A stretch of DNA of 64,000 bases from Pseudomonadota bacterium (GTDB lineage Bacteria > Pseudomonadota > Alphaproteobacteria > Dongiales > Dongiaceae), in NCBI GenBank assembly GCA_021792365.1, contig JAJYUT010000002.1, forward strand, positions 516,313-580,312, read 5' to 3'. This document shows positions 28,822 to 37,219 of this stretch, in pieces. Under the pieces are notes generated by a model. The model did no database searches and was not told the DNA's origin. It worked only from the letters and a program-made list of their open reading frames with translations. How positions within the stretch are numbered: position 1 is the stretch's first letter; every line of letters starts with the position of its first letter. A program made the translations under genes and the position numbers.

Positions 28822-28915
28822 GATTGTCTCTCCCTCTAGGTCCAGCCTCCCGCCGGTCGGGCTTATGTTGCCCTTGTTCCGTTTTCCGGCCAAGCTCCGC
28901 CCGAATTTGGGCAAG

Positions 28916-28931
28916 AAGCTGTATACAGCTT
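28916..28931. promoter_or_regulatory. 16-bp perfect palindrome in divergent promoter region
   Basis: AAGCTGTATACAGCTT is fully self-complementary and lies 95 bp from the binding-protein start and 59 bp from the aminotransferase start. The TGTATACA core resembles GntR-family operators. It could control both divergent units; no regulator gene is adjacent. Confidence 0.6.
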
Positions 28932-28989
28932 TACATTATCTCACGGACCGCGCCGGCGGCAAGACCATTCCCAGACAGGAACGACCTCC

Positions 28990-30294
28990 ATGAACATCAG
29001 CCTGGAAAGCGCTCTCGAGGAAGCGGAGACCCGCTACACCGCCGCCAACCCCGCGAGCGCGGCGCGCCATTCCTCCGCTCGCACCGCCATGCCCGGCGGC
29101 AACACCCGGACGGTGCTGCATTACGCGCCCTTCCCTCTTGCCTGGGCGAAGGGTAAAGGCGCCCATCTGACCGACCTGGACGGCCACACCTATGCCGATT
29201 TCCTTGGCGAGTATTCGGCCGGGCTCTACGGCCATTCCAACCCGGTGATCCTGGACGCGGTCCGCAGCGCGCTGGACGGCGGCATCGTGCTGGGTGGGCC
29301 GAATCGCTACGAGGCGGAGCTCGCCGCCATGATCTGCGACCGCTTCCCTTCGATCCAACTCCTGCGCTTCTGCAATTCCGGAACCGAGGCGAACGTGTTC
29401 GCGATCCAGACGGCGCGCGCGGCGACCGGCAAGCCCGCGATCCTCGCCTTCGACGGCAGTTATCACGGCGGCGTGCTTTATTTCCGCCAGGGCGGCGCGC
29501 CGCTCAACCTGCCGGTCAAGACGCTGACCGCCACCTACAACGATCCGGACGGCGCCGAAGCGATGATCCGGGCCCACGCGCACGAGCTTGCCGCTGTCAT
29601 CGTCGAGCCGATGCTGGGCGGCGGGGGCTGCATTCCGGCCGAGCGCGCGTTCCTGATCGCGCTGCGCCGCGCCTGCACCGAGCATAACGTCATCCTGATC
29701 TTCGACGAGGTGATGACCTCGCGCCTGTCGACCGGCGGCTGCCAGGCCCTGGTCGGGGTCACGCCGGACATGACGACGCTCGGCAAGTATCTCGGTGGCG
29801 GCATGAGCTTCGGTGCCTTCGGCGGACGCACGGACCTGATGGCGCGCTTCGACCCTGAGCGGGCCGATGCGTGGCCCCATGCTGGCACCTTCAACAACAA
29901 CGTGCTGTCGATGGCCGCCGGCCTCGCGGGCATGAAGACGCTGCTTAACGCGGCGGCGCTCAGCGCCCTGAACCGCAAGGGCGACCGGCTGCGCCAGGCG
30001 ATCAACGAGGTGGCGCAGCGCCATGACGTCGCGCTGAAGGCGACCGGCACCGGCTCCTTCGTCGGGATGCACTTCACGCGCACCGACATCACGCGGCCCG
30101 GCGACCTCGATCCCGCCGGCGCGGACCGGCGCAGCAAGCTGCAGAACCTGATGCACCTGGACCTGATCGCCGCCGGGCAGTTCTATGCGCGGCGCGGATT
30201 CATTGCGCTGATGCTGCCGATCACGGATGCCGAGATCGAAACCTTCGCCGGCGCGGTGGAGGAGTTCGTGACGTCGCGCAAGTCGCTGCTGTAA
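28990..30294 (+). CDS. Class III aminotransferase, glutamate-1-semialdehyde aminomutase-like
   Basis: The 434-residue PLP enzyme has PGGNTRT, GHSNP, the CNSGTEAN phosphate-binding motif, FDEVMTSR with the PLP-contacting Asp, and the Schiff-base Lys in TLGKYLGGG. It resembles HemL-like enzymes but lacks a hem context; many such proteins are omega- or beta-amino-acid transaminases. It is divergent from the peptide-transport operon across a palindrome, so it may act on products of peptide breakdown. Substrate unknown. Confidence 0.82.
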   Translation: MNISLESALEEAETRYTAANPASAARHSSARTAMPGGNTRTVLHYAPFPLAWAKGKGAHLTDLDGHTYADFLGEYSAGLYGHSNPVILDAVRSALDGGIVLGGPNRYEAELAAMICDRFPSIQLLRFCNSGTEANVFAIQTARAATGKPAILAFDGSYHGGVLYFRQGGAPLNLPVKTLTATYNDPDGAEAMIRAHAHELAAVIVEPMLGGGGCIPAERAFLIALRRACTEHNVILIFDEVMTSRLSTGGCQALVGVTPDMTTLGKYLGGGMSFGAFGGRTDLMARFDPERADAWPHAGTFNNNVLSMAAGLAGMKTLLNAAALSALNRKGDRLRQAINEVAQRHDVALKATGTGSFVGMHFTRTDITRPGDLDPAGADRRSKLQNLMHLDLIAAGQFYARRGFIALMLPITDAEIETFAGAVEEFVTSRKSLL

Positions 30295-30307
30295 TAGGAG
30301 AAGCGCG

Positions 30308-31015
30308 TCAGCTTCCCAGATACGCCCGCACCTCCGGCATGGCCGAGGTGAGCACGCGCTCGGTCTCGTCCACCAGCACCACGCGGCCGGCGTGGACAAA
30401 CGCGGTGCGGCCGCCGGCGTGGCGCGCATCGCCGGGATCATGCGTCACCATGATGACCGTGAGACCGAGGCGCGCCTGCAGCGCGCGCACCAGGTCGAGC
30501 ATTTCGCGCCGCAATCCTGGCCCGACCGCGGCGAACGGCTCGTCGAGCAGCAGGATGGGCCGACGCCGCACCAGACATCGCGCGATGGCGACGCGCTGGC
30601 GCTCGCCGCCGGAAAGCTGCCCCGGCAGGCGACGCTCCATCCCGGCGAGCCCCACATCGGCAAGCGATTGCCGGACCTCATCCTTCTGCGCGGAGTCGAG
30701 GCGGAGGGTGGGATCCATGCCGAGCCCGACGTTCTGCTCGACATCGAGATGCGCGAACAGATTGTGGTCCTGGAACAGTGTCGTGCAGGGCCGCTTGGCC
30801 GGCGGCAGCATCGTGATGTCGTGCCCGTCCACCAGCACCTGCCCGCTCGATGGCCGCTCGAAGCCGCCGATCAGGGACAACAGCGTGCTCTTGCCCGCGC
30901 CGGACGGACCGATGACCGACAGGAAAGCGCCGCGCTCGACCGCAAGATCGAACTGCATCTCCATGTCTTCGTAGCGGAAGGCGAGGTTCCTGGCTTCAAG
31001 GTGCGACACGGCCAC
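30308..31015 (-). CDS. thiQ: Thiamine ABC transporter ATPase
   Basis: The 235-residue ATPase has Walker A GPSGAGKST, signature LSGGERQR, Walker B ILLLDEPFAAV and H-loop THDPGDA. Length fits the short ThiQ type without a TOBE domain. The GTG start lies inside the end of thiP (20-bp overlap); a second in-frame GTG two codons on is an alternative. The identification is made secure by the TPP riboswitch and ThiB/ThiP upstream. It ends 13 bp from the convergent aminotransferase. Confidence 0.9.
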   Translation of the reverse strand: MAVSHLEARNLAFRYEDMEMQFDLAVERGAFLSVIGPSGAGKSTLLSLIGGFERPSSGQVLVDGHDITMLPPAKRPCTTLFQDHNLFAHLDVEQNVGLGMDPTLRLDSAQKDEVRQSLADVGLAGMERRLPGQLSGGERQRVAIARCLVRRRPILLLDEPFAAVGPGLRREMLDLVRALQARLGLTVIMVTHDPGDARHAGGRTAFVHAGRVVLVDETERVLTSAMPEVRAYLGS

Positions 31016-32609
31016 TCACCAGACGTTCAATGGCTTGATAGAGCGCGAAGATCAGCAGCATCAGCAGCGCGGCAATGACCGCCGCGCCGCCCATCCGATA
31101 GGCGCCGAGCTGGTCATAGAGCAGCAAGGTCAGATTGCGCAGATTGGCATCGCCAAACAGGCCGATGCCAATCAGATCGCCGAGGGCCATTGCCGCCGCC
31201 ATCGCCAGGGCGGTCCCGATGCTCGGCCGCAGGACCGGCCACTCGATGAGCCGCCAGCGCGCCCATCCCGTGATGCCGAGGGCGCGGCACAGGTGATCGT
31301 GCCGTGCCCGCGCGCGCTCGACGGCGGGACGCAGGATCGCGGCGGCGAACGGCACGATCATGACAGCATTGAGCAGAACGATGCCGGTGACGGCCCGCGG
31401 CAGACCTTCCAGCGTCAGCCGCAGGATCAGGAAGCAGCCGAGGCCCAGCGCCATGGGCGAGACCGCGATCGGCAAGACCAGCGCGCCTCGCAACAACGCC
31501 GCCCGCATTGGCCGCGCCGACCGCGCACCGGCCTCGGCCAGCACCATGGGCAAGGCGAGCAGCAGGGTCAGCAATGCAGCCGGCAGCGCCAAGCCGATGC
31601 TGATCAGCGTCGCGCGCGCAACCAGCGTCCAGTTCAGCGCCGCACTCGCCAGCCCGGTCACGCCATCGACCAGCGTCGCCGCCACCGGCGCGATCAGCAG
31701 GAGCGCGGCGGCGCCGATCAGGAGCCCGTCGGACAGGCGCGCTGCCGGTGCGCGCCGCGCCCAATCCTGGCCCCGCATGCGCCAGCCGGTTCCGATCACC
31801 GCATCGCCGACGGCGCCTTGCGCCAAGGCCAGGCAGACCAGATTCAGCGCCAGCCCACCCAGCGCCAGGATCGCCGCCTTGGGCGGGTCAAACTCGAAAC
31901 GGATGGCCTCGAATACCGCCACCTCGAAAGTGGCCGCGCCGGGCCCGCCGCCGAGCGCCAGCACGATCGCGAAGCTGCCGACGCAGAGCATGAAGATGGT
32001 CGCCGCGGCATGCGGCAGATAGCGCCGCAGCATCGGCCATTCGATCAGGCGGAAGACCGCCCAGCCCGACATGCCGAGCTGTGCCGAAAGCCGCCAGGTC
32101 TCGACCGGAATGGAATGCCAGCCAGGCAGCAGCAGGCGCACGGCGAGCGGCAGGTTGAAGAACACATGGGCCAGCACGACGCCGCCAAGGCCGTAGATGT
32201 CGGGCCTCGCCTCCACGCCAGCGGCGCCGAGCGCCCGCGCCAGCCAGCCGTTCTGGCCGTAGATCGCTATGATGCCGAAGACCGCCACCAGCGAGGGCAG
32301 CACGATCGGCAGCGACATCAGGCCGAGCAGGGCCCGCCGCCCGGGAAAGTCCCTCTCGCGGGCGAAGGCGCGCGCCACCAACACGCCGAAGGCGACCGAC
32401 AACAGCGTCGAGAGCACCGCCTGGATCAGCGTGAAGCGCAGGATGCTGCGCAGATAGGCGCCGCCGAGCAGCGCGGCGATTTGCGCCTCGCCCGCCTGGG
32501 CGAACAACATGAGCAGCGCCGCGCCGACCAGCGCGGCCAGCAGCAGCGCGACGCCCCCACCCAGCGCATCCGCGCCGAGCGCATCGGCGCGAGGTGCCGC
32601 GCCGATCAT
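30996..32609 (-). CDS. thiP: Thiamine ABC transporter permease (fused two-half permease)
   Basis: The 537-residue membrane protein has about 12 helices in two homologous permease halves, each with an EAA-type loop (RLSAQLGMSGWAVFRLIEWP and CRALGITGWARWRLIEWP), as in the iron/thiamine fused permeases. ATG 32609 overlaps the thiB stop (ATGA). It forms the thiamine/TPP channel. Confidence 0.92.
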   Translation of the reverse strand: MIGAAPRADALGADALGGGVALLLAALVGAALLMLFAQAGEAQIAALLGGAYLRSILRFTLIQAVLSTLLSVAFGVLVARAFARERDFPGRRALLGLMSLPIVLPSLVAVFGIIAIYGQNGWLARALGAAGVEARPDIYGLGGVVLAHVFFNLPLAVRLLLPGWHSIPVETWRLSAQLGMSGWAVFRLIEWPMLRRYLPHAAATIFMLCVGSFAIVLALGGGPGAATFEVAVFEAIRFEFDPPKAAILALGGLALNLVCLALAQGAVGDAVIGTGWRMRGQDWARRAPAARLSDGLLIGAAALLLIAPVAATLVDGVTGLASAALNWTLVARATLISIGLALPAALLTLLLALPMVLAEAGARSARPMRAALLRGALVLPIAVSPMALGLGCFLILRLTLEGLPRAVTGIVLLNAVMIVPFAAAILRPAVERARARHDHLCRALGITGWARWRLIEWPVLRPSIGTALAMAAAMALGDLIGIGLFGDANLRNLTLLLYDQLGAYRMGGAAVIAALLMLLIFALYQAIERLVSGRVAP

Positions 32610-33619
32610 TGGCCGGCGCTGTTCAGCCACTCGTCGATCCATGCGCCGCGATTTGCCGCCACCTTGTCCTGCGGCATCAGCAGGGTCTTCGCCGGCACGG
32701 GCAGCTTGCGGAATGCCTCGGGCAGAGCATCGCCCAGATCGATCACCGGATACATCCAGTTGGTGGTCGGGATCTTCTCCTGCGCCGGGCGCGAGACCAG
32801 GAAAGCGAGGAACTTCTGCGCCAGGTCCGGCTGATCGGAGGTCTTCAGCCGTGCGGCAACCTCGACCTGCAGGTAATTGCCCTCGGCGAAGTTCAGCGCC
32901 TTGTACCGGTCGGTGTCCTCCATCATCTGGTGATAGGCGGGAGAGGTCGTGTAGCTCAGCACCAGCGGCGCCTCGCCCTTCAGGAACAGCCCGTATCCTT
33001 CGCTCCAGCCCTTGGTGACGGTCAGCGTCTTCTGCGCGATGTTCTTCCAGGCGCCGGCGGCCTCGTCGCCCAAGGCCTGCTTGACCCAGAGCAGCAAGCC
33101 GAGACCCGGTGTCGAGGTGCGCGGGTCCATGTAGATCAGCTTCGGCGCGTCGCCCGCGCCGGCAAGCTCCGCGAGGCTCTGCGGCGGTTTCGGCAAAGCC
33201 TGGCTGTCATAGACGAAGGCGAAATAGCCGTAGTCGTAGGGCACGAAATCGGCGTCGTCCCAGGCGATCGGCAGCTTCACCGCCGAGAGGTCGACCGCGT
33301 GCGGCAGGACAAGGCCGGTCGCCTTGGTCTCGGCCGTCAGGTTGGTGTCGATGCCGAGCACGACGTCCGCATCGGTCTGCTCGCCCTCGAGTTTCAGGCG
33401 CGAGAGCAGCGCCGCGCCATCCTCCAGCCCGACCCATTCGATCTTGCAGCCGCAGGTCTGTTCGAACTCCTTCTGCAAAGCAGGACCGGGGCCCCATTCA
33501 GACACGAAGGAATTATAGGTATAGACGGTCAAAGCGGGCGTGTCGGCCCACAGGGGCGCTGGTGCGGCTGCACTGGTTGCAATCACCGCCGCCAGCAGAG
33601 CGCCATGACGCAGAGTCAT
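32606..33619 (-). CDS. thiB: Thiamine-binding periplasmic protein
   Basis: The 337-residue protein has a signal peptide (MTLRHGALLAAVIATSAAAPAPLWA) and the ThiB hallmarks LTVYTYNSF at the mature N terminus, a Cys pair in FEQTCGCKIEW and IDTNL. ATG 33619 has GGAGGACGAG upstream. It delivers thiamine or its phosphates to ThiPQ. A TPP riboswitch lies in the leader. Confidence 0.93.
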   Translation of the reverse strand: MTLRHGALLAAVIATSAAAPAPLWADTPALTVYTYNSFVSEWGPGPALQKEFEQTCGCKIEWVGLEDGAALLSRLKLEGEQTDADVVLGIDTNLTAETKATGLVLPHAVDLSAVKLPIAWDDADFVPYDYGYFAFVYDSQALPKPPQSLAELAGAGDAPKLIYMDPRTSTPGLGLLLWVKQALGDEAAGAWKNIAQKTLTVTKGWSEGYGLFLKGEAPLVLSYTTSPAYHQMMEDTDRYKALNFAEGNYLQVEVAARLKTSDQPDLAQKFLAFLVSRPAQEKIPTTNWMYPVIDLGDALPEAFRKLPVPAKTLLMPQDKVAANRGAWIDEWLNSAGQ

Positions 33620-33623
33620 CTCG

Positions 33624-33644
33624 TCCTCCACAAGCGGCGGAGGA
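33624..33644 (-). promoter_or_regulatory. Shine-Dalgarno-masking hairpin of thiB (riboswitch expression platform)
   Basis: On the minus strand TCCTCC (33644..33639) is complementary to GGAGGA (33629..33624), which is the thiB ribosome site five bases from the ATG. The 6-bp stem with a nine-base loop would block initiation, suggesting translational control by the riboswitch just upstream. Confidence 0.65.
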
Positions 33645-33680
33645 AATCGAGAGCGATGCTCAAATCTCGCTTAACTCAGA

Positions 33681-33760
33681 TCCCTCCGCCGGCATTATCC
33701 GGATCAGGTTCCTCGGGTTGATGCGGCATCGCATCTCTCAGCCCGGCATGGGCACCCCGT
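33681..33760 (-). promoter_or_regulatory. TPP riboswitch (THI element)
   Basis: The minus strand reads GGGGTGCCC, then GGGCTGAGA, then ACCTGATCCGGATAATGCC and GGCGGAGGGA, in the order and spacing of the thi-box aptamer; CUGAGA and the CUGAUC/GGAUAAUGCC pyrophosphate-sensing and pyrimidine-sensing elements are intact. It precedes thiBPQ by about 60 bp. Thiamine pyrophosphate should repress the transporter. Confidence 0.96.
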
Positions 33761-33807
33761 TGAGCGCGCCCACCATGAGAAGCGTGGCGGGCCTTGTCAA
33801 GCGTTCG

Positions 33808-34701
33808 TCACACAACCTGCAGCCAATGGGGCATGCGGGGATCGGCCAGGAAGGCCGCGCAGCGATCAAGGTATTTGTTCGCCGCCCACATGAGTCTCGC
33901 GTCGCCGCGCGCCGACGCTTCCATTGCGCACCAACTGCCCGCGACCAGGCAAAGCGTGGTCTCGAACAGGCCGATGCGCGCCAGCGTGCCATCGTTCGGC
34001 GCGCCGAAGATCGCCGCAACGAAGCGCCGTGCCGGTTCGTCATCATCCGCCATGCGCTGCATCAGGACCGAAGCCGGGTCCCAGGCCGGATCCGCCATAG
34101 ATGAGAATTCCCAATCGACCAGCCACAGCCTGCCATCCTCGCCGCGCAGGAAATTGGCCGCGGCGGCATCGACATGAGCCGGCACCAGCGGCCGTGGCGA
34201 GCGCGCCAACGCCGCCTCGATCGGCGCCGCGGCCTGCCGCAGCGTCACGGCGCGTGCATGCGCGTGCTGCCCGATATAGCGATCGATCTCCTCGAAGGGA
34301 TGGCGCTCGCCCCGGAACGGCCGCTCGCTCCGCTGCAGCCGCGCCAGCAGGCCCGCCATCTCCACCAAGGTCGCCGGATCGTTCAGGTCGGCGGCGCTCA
34401 AAGCGCGCGCTCCCGCGACGAACCGCGTCACCAGCAACGTCTCGTCCAAGAACAGGAGTGGCGGGGCCAGCCCGAGATCGGCGGCAATCGCCGCATTGTG
34501 GGTTTCGACGCCGCGATCGAGATAGCCGGTGGTCGGCCCGGCGATGCGCATGACGTACGATTCTGCCTCCTCGCCGGTTGTGACGCGGTAGGTCTCGTTG
34601 GTCACGCTGCCGATTGGCTGGATGCGCCAGCCAGCGCGGTCGCGGCCGGCCAGGAATGGCACGCGTTCAAAGAGCTCGGGGTCGAAGGGCAATCGAGTCA
34701 A
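33808..34701 (-). CDS. APH/choline-kinase-like small-molecule phosphotransferase
   Basis: The protein has about 297 residues with kinase-like fold motifs: N-terminal GSVTNETYRV loop, catalytic HVDAAAANF (HxDxxxxN) and the metal-binding Asp in LVDWEFSSMADPAWD. Such enzymes phosphorylate choline, ethanolamine, aminoglycosides, homoserine or thiamine. It lies directly upstream of the thiamine riboswitch in the same orientation, so a thiamine-kinase role is possible but unproven. No ATG or GTG start is available near the N terminus; TTG 34701 is my best guess (another TTG lies four codons later), and no Shine-Dalgarno is visible. Confidence 0.75.
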   Translation of the reverse strand: MTRLPFDPELFERVPFLAGRDRAGWRIQPIGSVTNETYRVTTGEEAESYVMRIAGPTTGYLDRGVETHNAAIAADLGLAPPLLFLDETLLVTRFVAGARALSAADLNDPATLVEMAGLLARLQRSERPFRGERHPFEEIDRYIGQHAHARAVTLRQAAAPIEAALARSPRPLVPAHVDAAAANFLRGEDGRLWLVDWEFSSMADPAWDPASVLMQRMADDDEPARRFVAAIFGAPNDGTLARIGLFETTLCLVAGSWCAMEASARGDARLMWAANKYLDRCAAFLADPRMPHWLQVV

Positions 34702-34752
34702 TTTGGTTAAACTGTTCTTAACCGGGCCGTGACACCCTTCCCCATCCAGCCA

Positions 34753-35667
34753 ATGAAAGCAACGTCGATATCCATGCACGCTGAAGCGCCTTCGGTCGTC
34801 CTGGTCTCCACCTCGCCCGAGACTGTCAGCCTTGTCCGCGCCGCCTGCACCAATGGCGGCAGCGGCGCCATCCAGTTCGCGGCCGCGCCCGACGCAGCCG
34901 CCGCGCGCCAGTTCCTGTCGACTCTGGACGGGGCCGTGGTCATGCTGGATTGCGAAGGCGCCACGCCCAATGCCGCCAACCTGCATCCCTTCGTAGGCCA
35001 GGACGAAACGGCGCCGGTGATCGTTCTGGCGCGCGACGTCGCCGCGGACGTCGAGCGCGCGATGATGGAGGCCGGGGCCTCCGAGGTGCTGCCCCTGGCG
35101 GAGCTCAATCACGGCACGCTGCGGCGCGCGTTGCGCTACGCGCTGAACCGTCACGCGATGCAGCGCAAGCTGGCACGCCTGACGCCGTTCGATCCGGTTT
35201 CGGGCTTGATGACCCAGGCGACGTTCTGGGAGATTCTCGGCCTCGCCGTCCGGCGCGGGCAACGCAACCGCGATTTCTTCTCCGTCCTGCTGATCGATTT
35301 CGACTGGAGCAGCCTGTCCGCAGATATCGCGGACGAGGCCATCCCCGTCCTCTTCAAGCGCTTCGGTGAGCGCATCAAAGCCGTGATGCGGGCCAGCGAC
35401 ACCGTCGCGAAATTCGAGAAGGCCCAGATCGTGGTGCTCGCGGAATCCATGCCCCGCGTCGAAGACGTGCAGATCGTCGCCGCCAAGATCCTCAGCGACA
35501 TCACCGCGCCCACGGCGCATGGCAACCGCTACCTGACCATCGATGCGGCCATCGGAATCGCCGTCTACCCGACCAGCGGCGGCACGCCGGAGGAGCTGAT
35601 CGTGCGCGCCAGCGAAGCGCTGGGGCATTCCAAGGAGCGCCGCACCAACCGTTTCGCCTTCGGCTGA
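34753..35667 (+). CDS. Receiver-like plus degenerate GGDEF protein
   Basis: The protein has about 304 residues. The N-terminal part (about 10-125) resembles a response-regulator receiver (VVLVSTSP, VVMLDCEG with a possible phospho-Asp, APVIVLA). The C-terminal part (about 135-300) has the GGDEF fold opening TPFDPVSGLMTQATF and the closing TIDAAIGIAVYP. At the signature position RASDTVAKFEKAQIVVLAE replaces R-[YF]-GGDEF, so it cannot be a standard diguanylate cyclase. It is probably a signalling or structural GGDEF relative. The start is uncertain (GTG 34729, ATG 34753 or ATG 34774). Confidence 0.75.
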   Translation: MKATSISMHAEAPSVVLVSTSPETVSLVRAACTNGGSGAIQFAAAPDAAAARQFLSTLDGAVVMLDCEGATPNAANLHPFVGQDETAPVIVLARDVAADVERAMMEAGASEVLPLAELNHGTLRRALRYALNRHAMQRKLARLTPFDPVSGLMTQATFWEILGLAVRRGQRNRDFFSVLLIDFDWSSLSADIADEAIPVLFKRFGERIKAVMRASDTVAKFEKAQIVVLAESMPRVEDVQIVAAKILSDITAPTAHGNRYLTIDAAIGIAVYPTSGGTPEELIVRASEALGHSKERRTNRFAFG

Positions 35668-35811
35668 CCCGGCAGAATTTGCCGCCAAGGTCGTTGCGGG
35701 CCGGTTCAATCCACCAAAGATCCTGTAAATTCAACCTGTTCATTGGCGTTTCGCCCGGCACGGCACTTGCTTTGCCCTGGACGTCCGAACCATCAGTTCG
35801 AGAGGTCCACC

Positions 35812-36285
35812 ATGCTGAACATGTTCTCCCGTCCGGAAGCCCCCGCCCCGCAGAAGCCGGCCAGCGCCCCGGCTTCGCCTGAGCCCTTGCGCCTGCTGCG
35901 CGCGCAGCCGACCGCTTCCGTCAATGCGGGCGCCAAGCCGGCCAATGCGCGCGGCGCCACCCGCACGCCGACCGTCGGCCAATACCTCCATCACCTGCAG
36001 CATGACCTCAAGGGCTATGTGCGCGCCGAGACGGTGAACGCTGTGATCGGGGCGACGCCGGGCGAGATCCAGCGCGTCGCGCGCATCGTGGCCAAGCTGA
36101 AGGGCCGCTATCTTGCCACCCTCATGGATCTCGGCAACGCCACCAAGGGCCCGATCGGCGAGCCCGAGGTGCGTGAGCTGCGCCGCATCCGCGAGATGTA
36201 CGAGGAGGTGGAGCTTGGCCTCACCCGCCTGCGCGAGGCGGTCGAAGCGGGCGATCTGGAGCTCGACGGCGTGCGCGGGGAGTGA
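35812..36285 (+). CDS. Conserved hypothetical protein
   Basis: The 157-residue protein has a Pro/Ala-rich disordered N terminus (about 1-55), then a charged helical domain (VGQYLHHLQHDLKGYVRAETVNAVIG, later LATLMDLGN and VRELRRIREMYEEVELGLTRL). It has no signal peptide or membrane segment. ATG 35812 has AGAGGT upstream. I do not recognise the family. It ends 3 bp from the convergent SDR gene. Confidence 0.7.
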   Translation: MLNMFSRPEAPAPQKPASAPASPEPLRLLRAQPTASVNAGAKPANARGATRTPTVGQYLHHLQHDLKGYVRAETVNAVIGATPGEIQRVARIVAKLKGRYLATLMDLGNATKGPIGEPEVRELRRIREMYEEVELGLTRLREAVEAGDLELDGVRGE

Positions 36286-36288
36286 GCC

Positions 36289-37131
36289 CTACTTCCCTTT
36301 CTCCTTTCGCACCTCATCCCAGTCGGCCTCGGTCAGTTCGCGCAGGAAGTTGAACTGGCCGGCGCCCTGGAGCCATTCGCCGCCATCGATGGTGACGACC
36401 TCGCCGTTGATGTAGCCGGCGCCATCCGACAGCAGGAACGCCGCCAGGTTCGCCAGCTCCTCGTGCCGGCCGGGACGGCCGAGGGGATTGTTGGTCTCGA
36501 ACCTCTGCGCCATGTCGGGGCGCGGCACCAGACGCTCCCATGCGCCCTGGGTCGGGAACGGGCCCGGCGCGATGGCGTTGAGGCGCACGCCCTGCCCGCC
36601 CCATTCCACCGCCAGGCTGCGGGTCATGGCGAGCACGCCGGCCTTCGCCATGGCCGAGGGCACCACATAGGCCGAGCCGGTCCAGGCGTAGGACGTGACG
36701 ATGGACAGCACGCTCGCCGGCCGCTTGTCCCCGAGCCAGCGGCGGCCGCAGGCCACGGTCACATAGGCCGAGCCGTGCAGCACGATGCCGAGCACGGCGT
36801 CGATCGCGCGGGGCGATAGCTCTTCCGTCTTGGCGATGAAGTTGCCGGCGGCATTGTTGACCAGCGCGTCCAGCGGCCCGTCGGACCACAGCGCATCCAG
36901 CATCGCCTCCACCGCCGCCGCATCGCGGATGTCGCAGCGATGCCAGGCCACGCGGCCCGGCGCGATCCGCGCCAGTTCCGTGGCGGCCTCTTTCAGCACC
37001 TCTTCGCGCCGGCCGCAGATCGCGAGGCTCGCCCCCAGCTCCAGGAAGCGCCTTCCCATGGACAGGCCGAGGCCGGTTCCCCCGCCGGTGACGAGGATTC
37101 GCTTGCCCTGCAACAGACCTGATTCGAACAT
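36289..37131 (-). CDS. SDR oxidoreductase, 2,4-dienoyl-CoA reductase-like
   Basis: The 280-residue protein has the NADP-binding TGGGTGLG (about 15-22), NNAAGNF and the segment SIVTSYAWTGSAYVVPSAMAKAGV, closely resembling mammalian/peroxisomal-type 2,4-dienoyl-CoA reductase, where a Tyr-Lys pair acts on unsaturated acyl-CoA. C-terminal NGEVVTIDGGEW matches the family. It would reduce dienoyl-CoA during degradation of unsaturated fatty acids. It is divergent from a TetR-type regulator and near an acyl-CoA dehydrogenase, fitting a lipid role. Confidence 0.82.
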   Translation of the reverse strand: MFESGLLQGKRILVTGGGTGLGLSMGRRFLELGASLAICGRREEVLKEAATELARIAPGRVAWHRCDIRDAAAVEAMLDALWSDGPLDALVNNAAGNFIAKTEELSPRAIDAVLGIVLHGSAYVTVACGRRWLGDKRPASVLSIVTSYAWTGSAYVVPSAMAKAGVLAMTRSLAVEWGGQGVRLNAIAPGPFPTQGAWERLVPRPDMAQRFETNNPLGRPGRHEELANLAAFLLSDGAGYINGEVVTIDGGEWLQGAGQFNFLRELTEADWDEVRKEKGK

Positions 37132-37219
37132 CCTTGACGCCCCGTTTGGCCTTGGCTGCCGGGCATTATCGCCGGCCCTTGATTGCGTTGCCAGCCTTGA
37201 ACGTGTAAGACATCCGCCC

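Noticed and set aside
31035-32834. 599-codon plus-strand open frame antisense to thiP
   Set aside because: It is rich in Arg/Gln/His with no family resemblance; thiP is well supported.
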